Notes: generated from the sequence alone by a model not told the origin. A stretch of 64,000 bases of DNA from Breviolum minutum Mf 1.05b.01 (GCA_000507305.1 DF241619.1:1-64000); one strand, 5' to 3'; positions 24,211 to 36,847 are shown, counted from the first letter of the stretch. Program-made: numbers and translations.

Positions 24211-25717
24211 ACTGGGTAGCATTTCATCCCCTATATACCCTAAACAACCCAGGTTTGTTTTTTCATTGCGCAGGTCACAATCCCTCAAAAAAATGCCGTG
24301 AGTATCCGTGAGTCATGGGAAGGGTTGGTGAAAATGCATGGAGGGTCAGGTTAATCTCACATAAATATTCTAGATGATCCATGGGAATGGAATATTTAAC
24401 ATGGACTTCCATATGTGGATGCAATTGATGATATATTTCAGAAGTATTTAGAATTGTTTTTAGAGGAGCAATTGTTGTAGCATACACAAATGCTCCAAAT
24501 ATGCTCCAAGTATGGAATATATTTACTGTACCTACATTTGTATGATAAATGTGAGTAAACATGCATGGAGCATCTGGGGATGACAAATGAAAAACAAAGA
24601 CCCACAAAAATCAAAAACTGATAGCAAACAACTAATGACAAACAAATAGTTAGATAGTTGGTGGTGGTGTTTGCCTCAACATGTAAAAACAACGAATCTG
24701 TCAAAAGCACCCCAACGACAAACCAACCGCAGATTTTTTTTCGGAGAGTCAAGGAACACCCAGGAGGATGAAGTTCCCATGGCAGGTTCCAACTCCTGTG
24801 GGAGTCCAAACCCTTTCGGTGAGGAAACCATCCCAAAAAGGAAAGGGAACGATCGTCTTCCAAACCATCCATGTTCAATTTGAGAACTGTTACTTTCAGG
24901 GAGGATATTCTGAAACTACCATAATGATCAGGGGTATCTGGCTGTTTGGGGGGTGGGGGGTTCCTTCAGGGAACAAGTATATACCCAGTCCCCTGGGTCC
25001 CAAAAAATAGTGCCTTCAAGGAGAAAGGGACATGTTCGCCAGTTCGTCACCAGGAGGGGTAAGTGAAAAACAGAGCTCAAAAAACCCTTGTAACATTTCA
25101 TTATACTGGGTGGTTTATAGGGATCCTTATATTGGCATAGTAGAATCCCTATATAACCCGGTAGTATTATCTCCTATACACAGCAATGAACCGAGGTTTG
25201 TGTGACTGCTCACATCAAACACACAAAATAGTTTGGTGGATGGATGTCTCATCGGAGGAACCAAAACCATGCGTTTTGCCACATCCAAAAATGAATCGAA
25301 ATTTACGAGTAGTTCATCTTTCCTAAAGGGTGAACAAAACAAAAAAAAATGTATAAATACGCAAAAGCTGCAAAAGTCAAATTGGATGGATTTTCCCAAG
25401 GTGCGGGATGAAAATTAAAAAATATTTGAGTTGCCAACACCTACATTAGTTCACCCATATTCATATTAGTTCACCCATTTGATGGTGATCCCCATATTAG
25501 TTCACCCACCTCGGGATGTAAATAAATGTAAATAAACCAACCCTATAGGCCAATGTGGGTTTATTTTTCTGTTAAAAGGGGTGGCTTGTGGTTTGTTTCC
25601 GAATCCTTGGAGCGGTTGGGTTTTTCGGAATCTTTGTCGGGATGCTAACCTCAATCTTTAGAGGAACTGACAACCCAAAAAAACCCGTTTCGGTGTTGGA
25701 AAAAAAACACAGCAACT

Positions 25718-25832
25718 GTTGATGGTTCATAAATCCGGTTAACCAGTTGAGGTTGGTAGTTTATCCCATTATCTACTGAGGTTTCTATACATCCTTTCGG
25801 TCGTTGGCCTTGGGATTTCTGAACCATCAAAC
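25718..25832. mobile_element. Palindromic element, family E variant
   Basis: ACTGTTGATGGTTCATAAAT...TTTCTGAACCATCAAACAG. Confidence 0.65.
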
Positions 25833-25971
25833 AGCTATCAAAAAAGAGCTATCAAAAAAAAATGTGGTTCTTTTTTGTTTGAAACTTTTTTTTGTAGGTT
25901 CGAATTACGTTTTCACCCAACCGATTGAAAAAACAACATGTTTTTTTGTTGCTTCATTAATAAGCTGAACT

Positions 25972-26067
25972 AGCTGGTGGTTTCAACCCATCTGAAAAAT
26001 ATTAGCCAAATTGGATCATTTCCCCAATTTGAGTTGAACATGAAAAATGTTTGAAACCACCACCATA
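25972..26067. mobile_element. Palindromic element, family A
   Basis: AGCTGGTGGTTTCAACCC...TTTGAAACCACCACC. Confidence 0.75.
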
Positions 26068-26181
26068 GTGAAAGATGATTGCACCGTTAAATACCGAGTT
26101 CTTCATGGCCGGCAAAATTGTCGTTTGTTTTTTTGGGGGGGACGGTTCAAAAAAATACCCGAACTTCACTTCCGGGCAATT

Positions 26182-26265
26182 TTAAAGTGCCGCCTCCTCC
26201 TCCTTGGGACGTTTCAGAAAGGGCAGCATGGGCGATTTACCCGGCAAGAGCATGGGCGAAGGACC
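26182..26265 (-). CDS. Candidate terminal exon of an unknown gene
   Basis: Acceptor CCAG|G at 26266 opens 27 codons, then TAA at 26184-26182. The frame has GKSPMLPFLKRP and an acidic EEEAAL end. About two thirds of third positions are G or C, unlike the surrounding DNA. Plus-strand frames over the same bases are also open and end at a GT donor near 26280, so the strand is uncertain. No family recognised. Confidence 0.35.
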   Translation of the reverse strand, partial: GPSPMLLPGKSPMLPFLKRPKEEEAAL

Positions 26266-27412
26266 CTGGCGATGTCCAAGGTGAAGTAGCTTACAAGGTG
26301 GGCCCGGAAAAAACCAGTGATAAATGGGGTGAAAATAACCCCTTTCAAGTCGGGTGAAACATCCCTAGTGAAACCCATTCATTTTCGGTCTTTTATCGGG
26401 GTTATATGTTAGTTATAACCCTATAACTAGTAGGGACCCGTCTTGTAGCTAGGTGGCAATGGTTTTCCATTTTTTGGAAGAAGGCGCGGCACTGATTGGC
26501 ACTGGGAGTTTGGGGACTTAAATGAAGGGATATACCCAGGATGTATTCAAATTGTTTGCATTAGAAATAGAAATCATGTTAACTTTGAAAAACTCAAGAG
26601 TCTGTTACAGTCAAAAGCCCTGAAAAAATAGGAGGCTCCTTCATGATTCTTAAGTATAATTAAATAATGCAATTTATCTAATCCACCCCGCACATACACT
26701 ACGCAACATGAAAAACAAAAACACTTGCAAGTAGTTTTTCGGAATCTTCTTTTCCATTCCAAAAGCCGGTTTCCTCCGCTCGGTGATTAATGCCAGAGAT
26801 TATCATGTCCCATAGTATACCAAAAAATGTACAACAAATGTATATCAATATGTATATAAATATGGTATTCAATATTTCATCCGGGGTAAACTTGATCATT
26901 CACTAGCTACCAACTTGTTCGGAACTCATTGTTCGGAACACGAAATGAGGGAACCTCACTGGGTCATGAAATCGTTTACCAAGAGCTTATAAAAAGATGT
27001 TTTACTTGTAGGCATCCAAAAAAACACCCGACCAACAAGTCGAAACAAATGCCATGTAAGTTTTCAGTACCAAAAAAAACATGCCGAAGAAAACAACGCA
27101 AAAAAATCAGGGAGCAACCTGCGATCCTCTGTAGTTTAACAAAACATATTCTCCAAGTCCCATGGTGATTCCTGATACCACTCAGAACCACCCTTGAAAT
27201 CTCGCCAAAAACCCACGCCTCCCCTTCAGCACAGACCCAGCCCACTGGTGGTGGTGAATGTCCTGCGCGAAGCTAATGGGGTCCCTTGCTAAAGGTTGGT
27301 TGAAGTTTTGATAATACAAAAAAATCCACTAAAAATATCAAAGGTCTAAGGTCCTCAGTGACAACCTAAGATGATTTGCTCCAAAGATTATCCTTATGGT
27401 AGAATTTAGAAA

Positions 27413-27513
27413 CTAGTTGGTGGTTGAACCAACCCATTTGAAAAATATTAGTCAAAATGGAAACCTTCCCCAGGTTGGGATGAAAATTTAAAAAAATTGA
27501 AACAACCACCTAG
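27413..27513. mobile_element. Palindromic element, family A
   Basis: CTAGTTGGTGGTTGAACCAA...TTGAAACAACCACCTAG, flush CTAG ends. Confidence 0.85.
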
Positions 27514-28105
27514 GAATGGATTTGAAAGGATCAAACAATCAACCAAAGAATCTCCTAAGAATCCTCAAGAAATCCAACTGAATTAAGTCAGCATTTTGCT
27601 AAGGATCACCAAATTTCAACAAATCCATGTGACTTTTTTAACAGCAAAAGGTACCACCCCCACCAGCAAAATAGCTGGCTTTATCAGGAAAATGATCAAG
27701 GTACAATGATGGGCGACCAATAACCCCTTCATACGACGGGGAGAAATGGCGAACTTCGCATGATTTTTGGGGGGATCCGGTGCAGATTTTCATCAAACAA
27801 GTTGGAAGTTTGAATTACAGTACCAACTAAAGTGAAAGATTTTGAAGTTGATAATATGATGAAAAACCTCAATGTGAAAGAAAAATGCTTGGAAAAGCCC
27901 TTCAACTCCCAAAATTGGTGATCTGATTTTTTTGCGTGAATTTTCATGTGAATCTAAGGGTACCTCCCCCAGGAAATAAGGCTGCAATAAGGGCTTTAGG
28001 AAGGGAAACCAATGGTTCATAGTCCCTGAATAAGGCCTTTTTTGGGGTGTTGGCATTGGGGGGGGTCCCCTTAGGTTCCCATGAAATTTGGAGGAAAATA
28101 CTGTA

Positions 28106-28222
28106 CACCCCCCGAAGTTTAATAGTTCACCCCTGAAAAATGGTGGGAAAGGAGGACAAGCGGGCTTCCTATTGGGTTTTGGTCACTTTGTCAGGGGCGA
28201 GCTGTTAAACTTCGGGAGGGTT
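28106..28222. mobile_element. Palindromic element, family I
   Basis: CACCCCCCGAAGTTTAATAG...GAGCTGTTAAACTTCGGGAGGGT, with the family core GGTGGGAAAGGAGGAC. Confidence 0.8.
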
Positions 28223-28225
28223 CAT

Positions 28226-28285
28226 CAGTTTCAATGTACCCAAAACATCAAAATAGATAGCTGAAACAGCTGATCAACCCACCCC
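28226..28285. repeat. Two-copy repeat, family O
   Basis: AGTTTCAATGTACCCAAAAC ... CAGCTGATCAACCCACCC recurs at 34381-34444. Confidence 0.7.
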
Positions 28286-28610
28286 CGTGAATTTTCATGG
28301 GAATGTAAGGACGCCACCGCAAGAAATAAGGCCCCAATAAGGCTTTGGTAAGGGAAACCAATGGTTTTTAGGGTGTTGGTATTGGGGGGATCCCCTTTAG
28401 GTTCTCATGAAATTTGGAGGAGGATATCCCTACAAAATCCCCCCGGGAACAACTTTCCCCCCGTATCAACCTGGAGGTATTCGAGGACAATGATAGAGCT
28501 CCACTGCTCGTAGTGACCATTTGAAGGTGGTACCTGCAGGGTGGTTTTGAGACGCGGCGCCTCCAAGTGGGCCCCCGATCCCCCGGGAAAACCATGCAGT
28601 TAGACGTAGG

Positions 28611-28736
28611 TGATAGCTGTTGATGGCAACCAGAAATCCCAAAGCCAACCACCGACAGGATGTGTAAAAACCTCATGTAAATAATGAGATAAACTAGCAA
28701 CCTCAACTGGTGAGTTTGCCGGATTTCTGAACCAGC
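28611..28736. mobile_element. Palindromic element, family E variant
   Basis: AGCTGTTGATGGCAACCAGA...TTTCTGAACCAGCAACAGT. Confidence 0.7.
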
Positions 28737-29186
28737 AACAGTATCACCTCCACTTTTAGGGGTTATATCCCCAGTGAAGCCCATGTATTTGGGGCCATTT
28801 ATAGGGGCCCCATAACTCCATTCATAACTAGGGCCCATCTTGTTAGGACATGTTTAGACTGGGTGCTTTTTCAACCCATGTGAAAAATAGTCAACAATGG
28901 AAATTATCTTCAACTAGTGTTAGGGGTAAGAGCACCAAAAAATATCAAAACTACCACCTAGCATGGTACTCTTGATGATTCAGTTTACATTGAGATTGGT
29001 AGGTAGTTTCAGCCGCTATTTACAATGGGAGTTAGGAACATCCCAGATCATTGCTTGGGATTCAAAAATACGCAAGGTAAACATTCCAGCCAAAATTCTC
29101 TAGCTATTGGCTAAAGTGTGCCTGATTTACACCGAAACTAAGATCAAAAAGGGATCATGATACATGTAAAAGACTAGAAGAAATCT

Positions 29187-29285
29187 AGTTGGTGGTTTTT
29201 CACCAACCCATCTGAAAAAATATGAGTCAAAATGGGTTCATCTTCCCCAAGGTTCGGGGTGAAAATAACAAGTTGCCACCACCCA
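29187..29285. mobile_element. Palindromic element, family A
   Basis: CTAGTTGGTGGTTTTTCACC...AAGTTGCCACCACCCA; its right end is about 20 bases from the candidate exon at 29308-29416. Confidence 0.8.
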
Positions 29286-29307
29286 GAAATAAAATGTCCA
29301 TCTTTAC

Positions 29308-29416
29308 CTTCAGAATCCTGCCCCGTTTCTGTTTCTGACCGCAACTGCCCCGCGCACTTCCACGCAAGTCTACTAAGGACCAGCCATCATCGCCCTTGCG
29401 CATTAAAACCAACGAC
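29308..29416 (-). CDS. Candidate internal exon of an unknown gene
   Basis: Between acceptor CGAG|G (29417) and donor AAG|GTAAAG (29307) one frame is open for 36 codons: SLVLMRKGDDGWSLVDL, then GSARGSC and KQKRGRILK. The other two minus frames contain stops. The donor is strong. Family not recognised. Confidence 0.4.
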
Positions 29417-30145
29417 CTCGCGGATGGTTTTTTGCGCCATGGAGTCAATGGAGATCAATTCACATTCACCCAAACAAAAATCGCGACCAACCACGCCACC
29501 AACCTTGGGTTATTCCCCCCTTTCCAACAATAACAGTCATCACCAGGATGACATGAAACATGTTTGGGCTTGGGGATTCAGAACAAAAACCTTCATGAAT
29601 GCCACTTGACGAAAAGAAGCGGATTTACACCCTAATATATCAAAAATAACTCAACAAGAGCAAGCTCTTCACGAATTTAACATCCCTCGTGGTCTTTCTT
29701 TAATGCTTAAAAAAGGGATCCCCAAGGCTAAAAAATGTGTTTCGCCTTCTGGTGGACAATGGCCTGGGTTTTCGTATCACATGGAAATAATGGGAGAATC
29801 CCTTCAGGATGTTGGAATGGGACAATCCTTCCGACAGTGACCACAAGTTGAATCACAAAACGAAGTGTTTCGTAGGAACTGATGAAAACCTTCATTTCTC
29901 CATGTACAGAAAGTTCAACTCAATTCAACTCATGATTCTATCAATTGGTGTTTCTTTTTATGTGATTTCAGTGAACACCCCATTGTAAAGAAAACATGTC
30001 TGAAAAAGTTGTAAAAAACTAAACACACTTTTATTGCTGACAAACAGCTGTTACAAAAAGTTACCATAAAAATGCCAACATTGGTCAATTATAAAAGGGT
30101 CAAGAAAAACAACCAGTAAGCAGTTGTTCAAAAACTATACGCACC

Positions 30146-30256
30146 CCAAAACTAACATATCCCCAAAAAAGGAACTACTGAATAGTACAGTATAGGGAAT
30201 ACATCTGAACCAAACATTGATTTTCAGCTTCGATTCGTTCGTTTTCAGGGGAGTAC
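30146..30256. mobile_element. Palindromic element, family C
   Basis: CCCCAAAACTAACATATCCC...TTCGTTCGTTTTCAGGGG. Confidence 0.65.
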
Positions 30257-30279
30257 CAGTCGTTACCGAGCTAAAAGTG

Positions 30280-30420
30280 CAGCTTCAAGGTGTTTTGATC
30301 TTCATCCCTTACAGCAACGTTTTTGTTGGAGGGGGTCTTACGTTGGCTGCTTGTTGTATAGCGGCTATGTATACATCCTTATTTGCTAAGACCTTGAAAT
30401 CATGGATTGAAACACATTGA
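30280..30420 (+). CDS. Possible terminal exon with one membrane-spanning segment
   Basis: A plus-strand frame ends at TGA 30418-30420. It contains VFVGGGLTLAACCIAAMYTS, a plausible transmembrane helix, followed by a basic tail (FAKTLKSWI). It lies next to the palindromic element at 30146-30256. It would be opposite in strand to the recognised genes, which lowers confidence. Confidence 0.25.
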   Translation, partial: QLQGVLIFIPYSNVFVGGGLTLAACCIAAMYTSLFAKTLKSWIETH

Positions 30421-30785
30421 CCTGTTTTAATTCAAGAAATCTTTTTGCGTTGGCTTCAGACAGGCTACATCTAGAATTCCAAAGCCTTCAAGTGAATGGT
30501 TGATAGTGAAAAAGTGGAATCTTTTTAAGGTGAAACACATTTACAAAAAAGGTCAGAATTAATCTAAGTTTGTTGATGATCAATGCACCTTTGTAGATTC
30601 CATTAGATTAAATGATACCATATTGATTCCATGATTGATAAAAAGGGTGAAAAAAACAATATCACCATATAGATTCAATGGATGTTACTGTATATTAACA
30701 AACTCTGAGCTTACCAACTGTTGTTACCCTTGTTGCGTGGTGAGCCATAGAAATATATATATATATATATCATTTCTCCCTTCAC

Positions 30786-30895
30786 TGGGCATATCTTCGT
30801 CCTCCGGCTGTGTCCCCCGGGGGCTCCAAACGTGCCAGCTTTCTGAAAGACCTGACGAGTTCCCGTCGAATCTTCAGAGAGATGGAAGCCATCAT
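30786..30895 (-). CDS. Candidate first exon of an unknown gene
   Basis: Two ATGs at 30895 and 30892 open 36 codons (MMASISLKIRRELVRSF, later LARLEPPGDTAGGRR) up to a GTGAAG donor at 30785. The stretch is distinctly more GC-rich than its flanks. It could belong with the exons at 29.4 kb and 26.2 kb as one minus-strand gene; that link is inference. The plus-strand frame (SKRASFLKDLTSSRR) is also open. Confidence 0.35.
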
Positions 30896-31134
30896 GGCAG
30901 GGGTGTTTTTCACACGAATTTTGTGAAGGAAAAAAAAGAACGCAAAATTCCGAAACATCAAAATTCCGAGGTTGTTCGTGCTTACAAAAAAAATTGATGT
31001 TTTTTTTAAATGAGCTCTAAATATAATTTATTCCGTTTTATAATAACTGACTTGCATGATTTGAATCTCGGAGTCGACTTGGGGTTTTTATTGGAAACAA
31101 ATCTGGAAATATTTCCGCTGGGAAAAGGCCAAGT

Positions 31135-31244
31135 TACACCCCCGAAAACTAACATGGAACCCAAAAACCGGTGGTTTGTAGATGTTTCTCCTTTTCCAAG
31201 GGTGTCTTTTCAGGTTCTATGTCAGTTTTCAAGGGGGTAACTTG
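31135..31244. mobile_element. Palindromic element, family G
   Basis: TTACACCCCCGAAAACTAAC...GTCAGTTTTCAAGGGGGTAA. Confidence 0.75.
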
Positions 31245-31554
31245 TGAATTTACAAACAAAAACTTGTGAAAGTCTTCAACTGACAGTTGCGGGAAAGAAA
31301 AAAAGCACCTTCGCTTCAGCCAACCACTAACAAAAACCGCAAGCAAAAATCAGTGTTTAACAAAATTAAACCAATTAATTAGACTAAATTGATTGCTTCT
31401 ATTATTGCCCTCTTGATTCCTCTTCATTCATCCCATGCCCAACTGAGGTACCCCAACATCTGAACGATTCACCTCACGATTGGGATGCGGAGTTTAAATT
31501 GTTTTGATGGCAAAAAAATCATCAGCGAACGTGGAATGTTCTGGTTTCACGATT

Positions 31555-31682
31555 AATATTTCCAAGACATCTCCAACAGGACCCACTGAACAGACCCCTA
31601 AACCTGAGTATATATAGAATATCTATAGCACCTTACTTGGGGGTCCGTTGGTAAGGTCCCATTCAATTTTTCATGGAAGATT
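31555..31682. repeat. Two-copy repeat, family M
   Basis: Second copy of the 14400-14545 sequence with a TA-rich centre. Confidence 0.7.
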
Positions 31683-31817
31683 TGCCTTCTTTTTTCACCT
31701 GCAGGTCGTGTTTTTGTTGTTGGCTGAAAGGAAAAAAATGGGTGCAGATTTAAGACCTGATTAAAATACCAAAAGTTTGCCTTGTTGGCGTTTGCTAATC
31801 TTGAGCTGATTTATATA

Positions 31818-31922
31818 CACCCCTGAAGTTTAACATGGAACCTGAAAATGACCCCCTGGAAAAGGAGATTCCTTTTGGAAACCATCATTTTCAGGTTCCA
31901 TGTTAAACTTGGGGGATGTAGA
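31818..31922. mobile_element. Palindromic element, family G
   Basis: ACCCCTGAAGTTTAACATGG...CATGTTAAACTTGGGGGAT, with AACCTGAAAATG / CATTTTCAGGTT inside. Confidence 0.8.
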
Positions 31923-32975
31923 GGTATTGTTTCAGGGTTTTATATGCTCATGACTTGAATGAGGTGAAACAACACATACCTTCCCAGAGAATAACATAGC
32001 ACCTGACAGATAGCATCACAGAAGGAAATTGCATCTTCCAACCATCAACTGTTAGTGTCAGGGTATCTCTACTTACAAATCTCTCTTGATTTCATAGGAA
32101 TCAAGCAACACCCCCCCCAAGTGAACACTCCAGAAAAAATGCTAGCCTAAGCCAAATAATGACAAACCCCCAACTTAGGAAAACATCCCTCATACAAATT
32201 CTCTCAAACATTTCCACGTAAAAACCGTTACTCCTTATCGGCCAATCATGATGTTTTTTCGTCGTGCTTGTGGCTAATATAAAAGATGGCAGCGGTCTTC
32301 CGCGTGTTTTGACAAATCTCCTGCTACAATTTTGTTTTCGTTTTAAGTAAAGCATATCTGTTGTCATTTTAACATATACTGGGAAGGAAACATGATAGGA
32401 AATTGATGTCTGTACGAGCCATATGACATGCTCTTTGTGTAAGTATATTTCGAGATGCATGTATTACTGCAAGAAGACACATATTTTACTGTGTGTGTTT
32501 GGGTTGCACAACGACTCTATCTGTCCATCCTATCTTGACTTACAAACTGAAACGTATAGTTGAATCAATTCCAATGATAATTCACTAAACCTGGAAAAAC
32601 AAACACCACACGAAATGTAATTCCAGATTTTCGCCACCATGTCATCGGTTCTTGAAAAATATTCACCAACAAACATGTTATCATTGGAACCTATGCCGTC
32701 CATGTATATTGTTCTACTTACATTCAACATAAAAACCAACCAAATGTAGCTTAGATGACGAACATTCGGATTTTCCAATGGTCCAACGTAGCATGCCCCG
32801 ACCGCAGGTGCTTAGATAAGTATACCAGTCCCATGGATCATTCTGTGGTATTAGTCATGTCTCATGTCTATATCCAGGATGGTTTGCAAATGCCCTTTGC
32901 GGCTAAAAATTGTTCCATCCCTATTTACAGGTCAGCAAATAGGTCCTTTCTTTTGGGCAAAGCCTATTTTTCAAG

Positions 32976-33008
32976 GCCTTCGCTCTTGGTTTTAGGCAAG
33001 AGCGAAGG
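32976..33008. repeat. Small perfect hairpin
   Basis: CCTTCGCTCTT and AAGAGCGAAGG flank a 9-11 base loop. Confidence 0.7.
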
Positions 33009-33472
33009 TGGAGGTTTCTGTTGTGAAGATAACAAATCAAACCATCAAGAATTTGCACGACAATGGTTTTCGAGACCTTTAAAGACACGCATAGGACAAA
33101 CATGAAAACATTTCAATTGATTCTTAATTTTGTGTTGCCCAAAAAAAGGTTTGCAAAAAATCATTCAATGGCTGAAACAAAAAACAACTATGATCATATT
33201 TCAATCGATATATTCCCGTTCTAACGCTCAGCATGTTCAGTATCCATGTTGGAGCAGTGTTTTGGTTGTGACTGAGTGAATGTGTTTCATGGATGTGACT
33301 GGTGACTTGCAAACAAAAAACAAATCAATCAAACATATACCAAATCAAAACATCAAATCTTAATCATTAATCACGTCACATCAAAATATCAAGGCATAAC
33401 ATCAAATCATATCCCTTTCCCTTTTGAGTTTCTGTAAATATAAATAAATATCACATCATATCTAACATTACG

Positions 33473-33589
33473 TCAACGCCGCTGAATTTTCTCTGTTCCC
33501 AACTCAAGTTTCATGTCAATGAGTTCCCGAACCCTCTGTGGTGTGCGAAGGTAAACGCCATTGACATACCATTCTCCGGCACCCTTAAC
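33473..33589 (-). CDS. Candidate terminal exon of an unknown gene
   Basis: Acceptor ATAG|G at 33590 opens 38 codons ending in TGA at 33475-33473. The frame includes GAGEWYVNGVYLRTP and RVRELIDMKLELGTE, with good amino-acid balance. The family is not recognised. The strand agrees with the three identified genes. A plus-strand frame with a GT donor after 33549 is a weaker alternative. Confidence 0.45.
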   Translation of the reverse strand, partial: VKGAGEWYVNGVYLRTPQRVRELIDMKLELGTEKIQRR

Positions 33590-33663
33590 CTATGCGAGTG
33601 ATTTTTTGTCAACAGGACAATCCATTAAAATCCCTCGAATTTGGAGTTCGAAATTAAATTGAT

Positions 33664-33773
33664 ACTGTTGGTGGAAGAAATCCTGCACCACTTGGGATGG
33701 TGCTAAAACCCTGTAAATAATGGGATAAACTACCTATCAACTGGTGCAGGATTTCTTCCACCAACAGTAGTTT
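33664..33773. mobile_element. Palindromic element, family E
   Basis: CTGTTGGTGGAAGAAATCCT...AGGATTTCTTCCACCAACAG, a perfect 20-bp terminal inverted repeat, 75 bases from the candidate exon at 33473-33589. Confidence 0.85.
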
Positions 33774-34287
33774 GTTGATGTCTTTTCTTTATATTAAAAA
33801 AAATGTTTCAGCAAGTTCCAGATGCTAGTTTTTGTGGATATACCGTACTTTTTCTGCATCTTTCTAAGTAAACTGTAGCAACCGGCTATTTCGACATATA
33901 TCTTATTTGGGTTCACATGTGAAATTCTTAGGGTAACACATAAATTTGTTTCATATTTGTCATTTATATAGAAATCTAAGATGGAAAATCTAGCAAACCA
34001 CCATGTTTGTCTTCAACTATATCCCGCAACTCTGCACTCACCTTCACTCCCATAACCCATCTGTCGAGTTGTGTTGCAGGTGAAAAATATGGACACAAAC
34101 AAAAAACATCGAAAGCTATCCCCCTTGCAACTAACACAGCACCTAAAAATTGTTGGTTTTAGGAAGTGTATATAAAAGAACCACGCGCATCACAAAAAAT
34201 GTCTTGATTTTTCAGATGATACTGTATGGACATTTCACCCACATTCGATCATGGCCAGTTTCAAAAAAAACTATAGAATGGAAAAAC

Positions 34288-34380
34288 CACGTTTCAACCC
34301 CTTTGAAAAATACTCGTCAAATTGGATCATTTCCCCAGGTAGGGGTGAAAATAAAAAATGTTTGAGCTACCACCACCCAG
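34288..34380. mobile_element. Palindromic element, family A
   Basis: CGTTTCAACCCCTTTGAAAA...GAGCTACCACCACCCA; left terminal repeat eroded. Confidence 0.65.
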
Positions 34381-34444
34381 AGTTTCAATGTACCCAAAAC
34401 AATCCAAAACATCTTTAGGTAGCTTTCAGCTGATCAACCCACCC
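34381..34444. repeat. Two-copy repeat, family O
   Basis: Copy of 28226-28285, directly after a family A element. Confidence 0.7.
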
Positions 34445-34569
34445 CATCCAAAGCAGCCTCAAAAGAGGAACCCGCCACATAAACGTGTGACGCCTCGGGT
34501 GCGAATCCAGGAATCCCAGAGCCCAGAAGTGGCGGAAAGTCACAGGTATTTATATACAAAAAGGGATAC

Positions 34570-34676
34570 ACCCCCGGAAAATTAACATGGAACCTGAAAA
34601 TGGACCCTTGGAAAAGGAGATTCCGAACTTGGAAACCATGAATTTCCAGGTTCCATGTTAATTTTCAGGGTTGTAT
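34570..34676. mobile_element. Palindromic element, family G
   Basis: ACCCCCGGAAAATTAACATG...CCATGTTAATTTTCAGGG. Confidence 0.8.
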
Positions 34677-35324
34677 TGTGAATCACTAAATCCAAAGTTT
34701 TGGGTTAACGAAGAACTTGATGGCAGCTGTTTTCTTAAAATGGGCTTTCCAGGGGTCAAAAAAAAAACAATTATATGCGGGACCACGACGAATTGGTATA
34801 GCCCAATGTGCCCACCTTTGGTGGTGATTCAATTGATTCATCTCGTATTGGGGAGGGAGTTGCCACAAAAATCACCCCCCCACCGTTTAGGATAATCTTT
34901 ATAGACTCATAGGTTTTTTCAACCAGCAAAAAAATGGAAAAATGGTGGTTGATAATCATCCATACCGTAAATAAGAAAACAATGATAGTTCATAGATTCC
35001 ACGACATGTAAACCACGGTCAACCTACCTCAACAACTTTAACTTTAGATGGTCGTTTGTTTCAACCCATTGGGAACTAACATGACTCCTCAACTTGGATC
35101 ACTTTCTATCCCCCCCCCCAATTCTAGTCATTGATGCCAAAAATTGGTGGTTGAACCAACCCCTCTTCAACATATGCGAACGTCCAAGTGGATCATGAAA
35201 CCCCAAGTAATTAGGGGTGAAACTAAAAGATCTTTGAGTTGCCAATCTTTGAAATCACCATCTTTGAGATGCCTGTAAATCACCAAAAAACGACTTGTAC
35301 CACCAACCAAAAATCCTCCCCCAC

Positions 35325-35416
35325 CTTCAAAGGCTTCGTAACGGCCGCTTGCGCGTTCGAAAAAACGCCCAGTTGTCCCGTGGACATGGACATGGCTGGC
35401 AACGGTCCGGCTTCGT
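35325..35416 (-). CDS. Candidate internal exon of an unknown gene
   Basis: Ends at AAG|GTGGGG (35324). The favoured frame reads GPLPAMSMSTGQLG then VFSNAQAAVTKPLK, with about two thirds G or C in third positions. Another open frame (GRFFERASGRYEAFE) is possible. The start is uncertain. Confidence 0.3.
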
Positions 35417-36055
35417 TGTTTTTTCTGGGTGAAACACGGCGGTGTTTTTTCGGTGCTTTTTTGTTGGGTTCCAAAAAACGGTGCACCCGTTGATAGTATT
35501 GGGTGGGAGGGTGGACACTTATGGGTTTTGCAGGGGAAGGGATGTTTTTTAAACAGTTGTTCTTTTGGAAAGTGTTGGCTTGGGTATCGTTCCCTTTGAC
35601 AGGATATATCTATAGGTTGGTTGATTTAATGTTTCTTGCATAACCTTGCTTTCTTACAAACAAAACAACATGTGTGCTGGACTCGTTTTTTCAAAAAAAA
35701 CTGAAATAAGTGTTAAAGGTCCGAAAAGCTGAATGTGTTTCTGAATTTCTTGCTGATTTTGTTTGCCTACTTTGCCGATTCAAACAACTTCATTGCTCAA
35801 TTGGCACTTTCACATCGTCCCATTTGAGAAGCCAACACTGCGAGAGCCCAAAAACAAGTCGGTGATGTCTGTAGGATAACATAGTGATTCTAATGTCATT
35901 CTATATATATATATTAGTGTAATTAATCTCATAGTGAACTATGATTCTACTCCAACACTGTTCCATGTGTTGGATATATCTCTGTTGCAAAACATGTACA
36001 TTATGTGGATACTCAACCAATCATAGTACATGGGAATCTGACTGGTCCAATCAAA

Positions 36056-36150
36056 GCTAGCCCCGTTATCGCCCCTGAAAATAGGGACAAGGAAAGGACC
36101 GTCTTCCAAGCATCCATTTTCAGGGGCCATGTTAGTCTCAGGGAGGGTGT
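36056..36150. mobile_element. Palindromic element, family H
   Basis: AGCTAGCCCCGTTATCGCCC...GGCCATGTTAGTCTCAGGGAGG. Confidence 0.6.
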
Positions 36151-36610
36151 AATTAAAACATAGCATGTAATGATCTATGGCAATAAATAATAAGATATAT
36201 AAGATAGATGTAATGTAGTGATATGTATAATATGATAATATAATTTGGGAGTGGCCCCTCCCTGTAGCAGTGAAACTGGTGTAGGGAATCCCTATTAATC
36301 TTCCTTTTCCACTGCTACTTGTAGGCGAACACAATAGAATCCAGAGATATATAGTAGATAGTTCATCACCTGCTTTTCCCTGCAACTCGTTTGGATTCCC
36401 ATCATTTCTGATAAAAACCAATCGATATCAGATCACCCCGTTCATGGTTTTCCTTCAGCAGTTGAGCTGTTTCAACAAAACAACCTGTTCTTGAGTGAGG
36501 TCGTGCCCATATCATCCCATATCAACTCCACAAATGCACGGTGCAAAAAGCAAGTCGCCATCCCACGGAGCGGTACTAAGTTTAATAGTGCAGTCACTTT
36601 GAAGACCCAT

Positions 36611-36716
36611 CTGGGTGTTTCCAAAAATAGGGGTACCCCAAAATGGATGGTTTATAAGGGAAATCCCTATTAAAATGGATGATTTGGGGGTACCACCATT
36701 TTCGGAAACATCCATC
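36611..36716. mobile_element. Palindromic element, family B
   Basis: TGGGTGTTTCCAAAAATAGG...TTTTCGGAAACATCCAT, with the same internal half-sites as 15583-15688. Confidence 0.85.
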
Positions 36717-36847
36717 TCACTTTTCTTTTGGTGAAAAAAACAACATGTGAAAATGTGTCTCTGGTCTGTCATTGACTCATTGACTTATGTCCAGAACTGG
36801 TCTGCAAAACCGACAACACGTTTTTTTTTTCTTGGCAGTTGGTTTTG

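Larger units (their letters stand above)
19970..26150. other. Gene-poor stretch
   Basis: Palindromic elements, microsatellites and the long hairpin. GC-richer islands at 20640-20700, 21990-22080, 23450-23590 and 24740-24850 are open in several frames on both strands but could not be assigned. Confidence 0.4.
31250..33460. other. No supported gene
   Basis: AT-rich sequence with family M and G elements and the small hairpin at 32976; no exon-like GC-rich segment seen. Confidence 0.4.

Noticed and set aside
36491..36772. ORFs on both strands near 36.6 kb
   Set aside because: Mostly translations of a family B palindrome.
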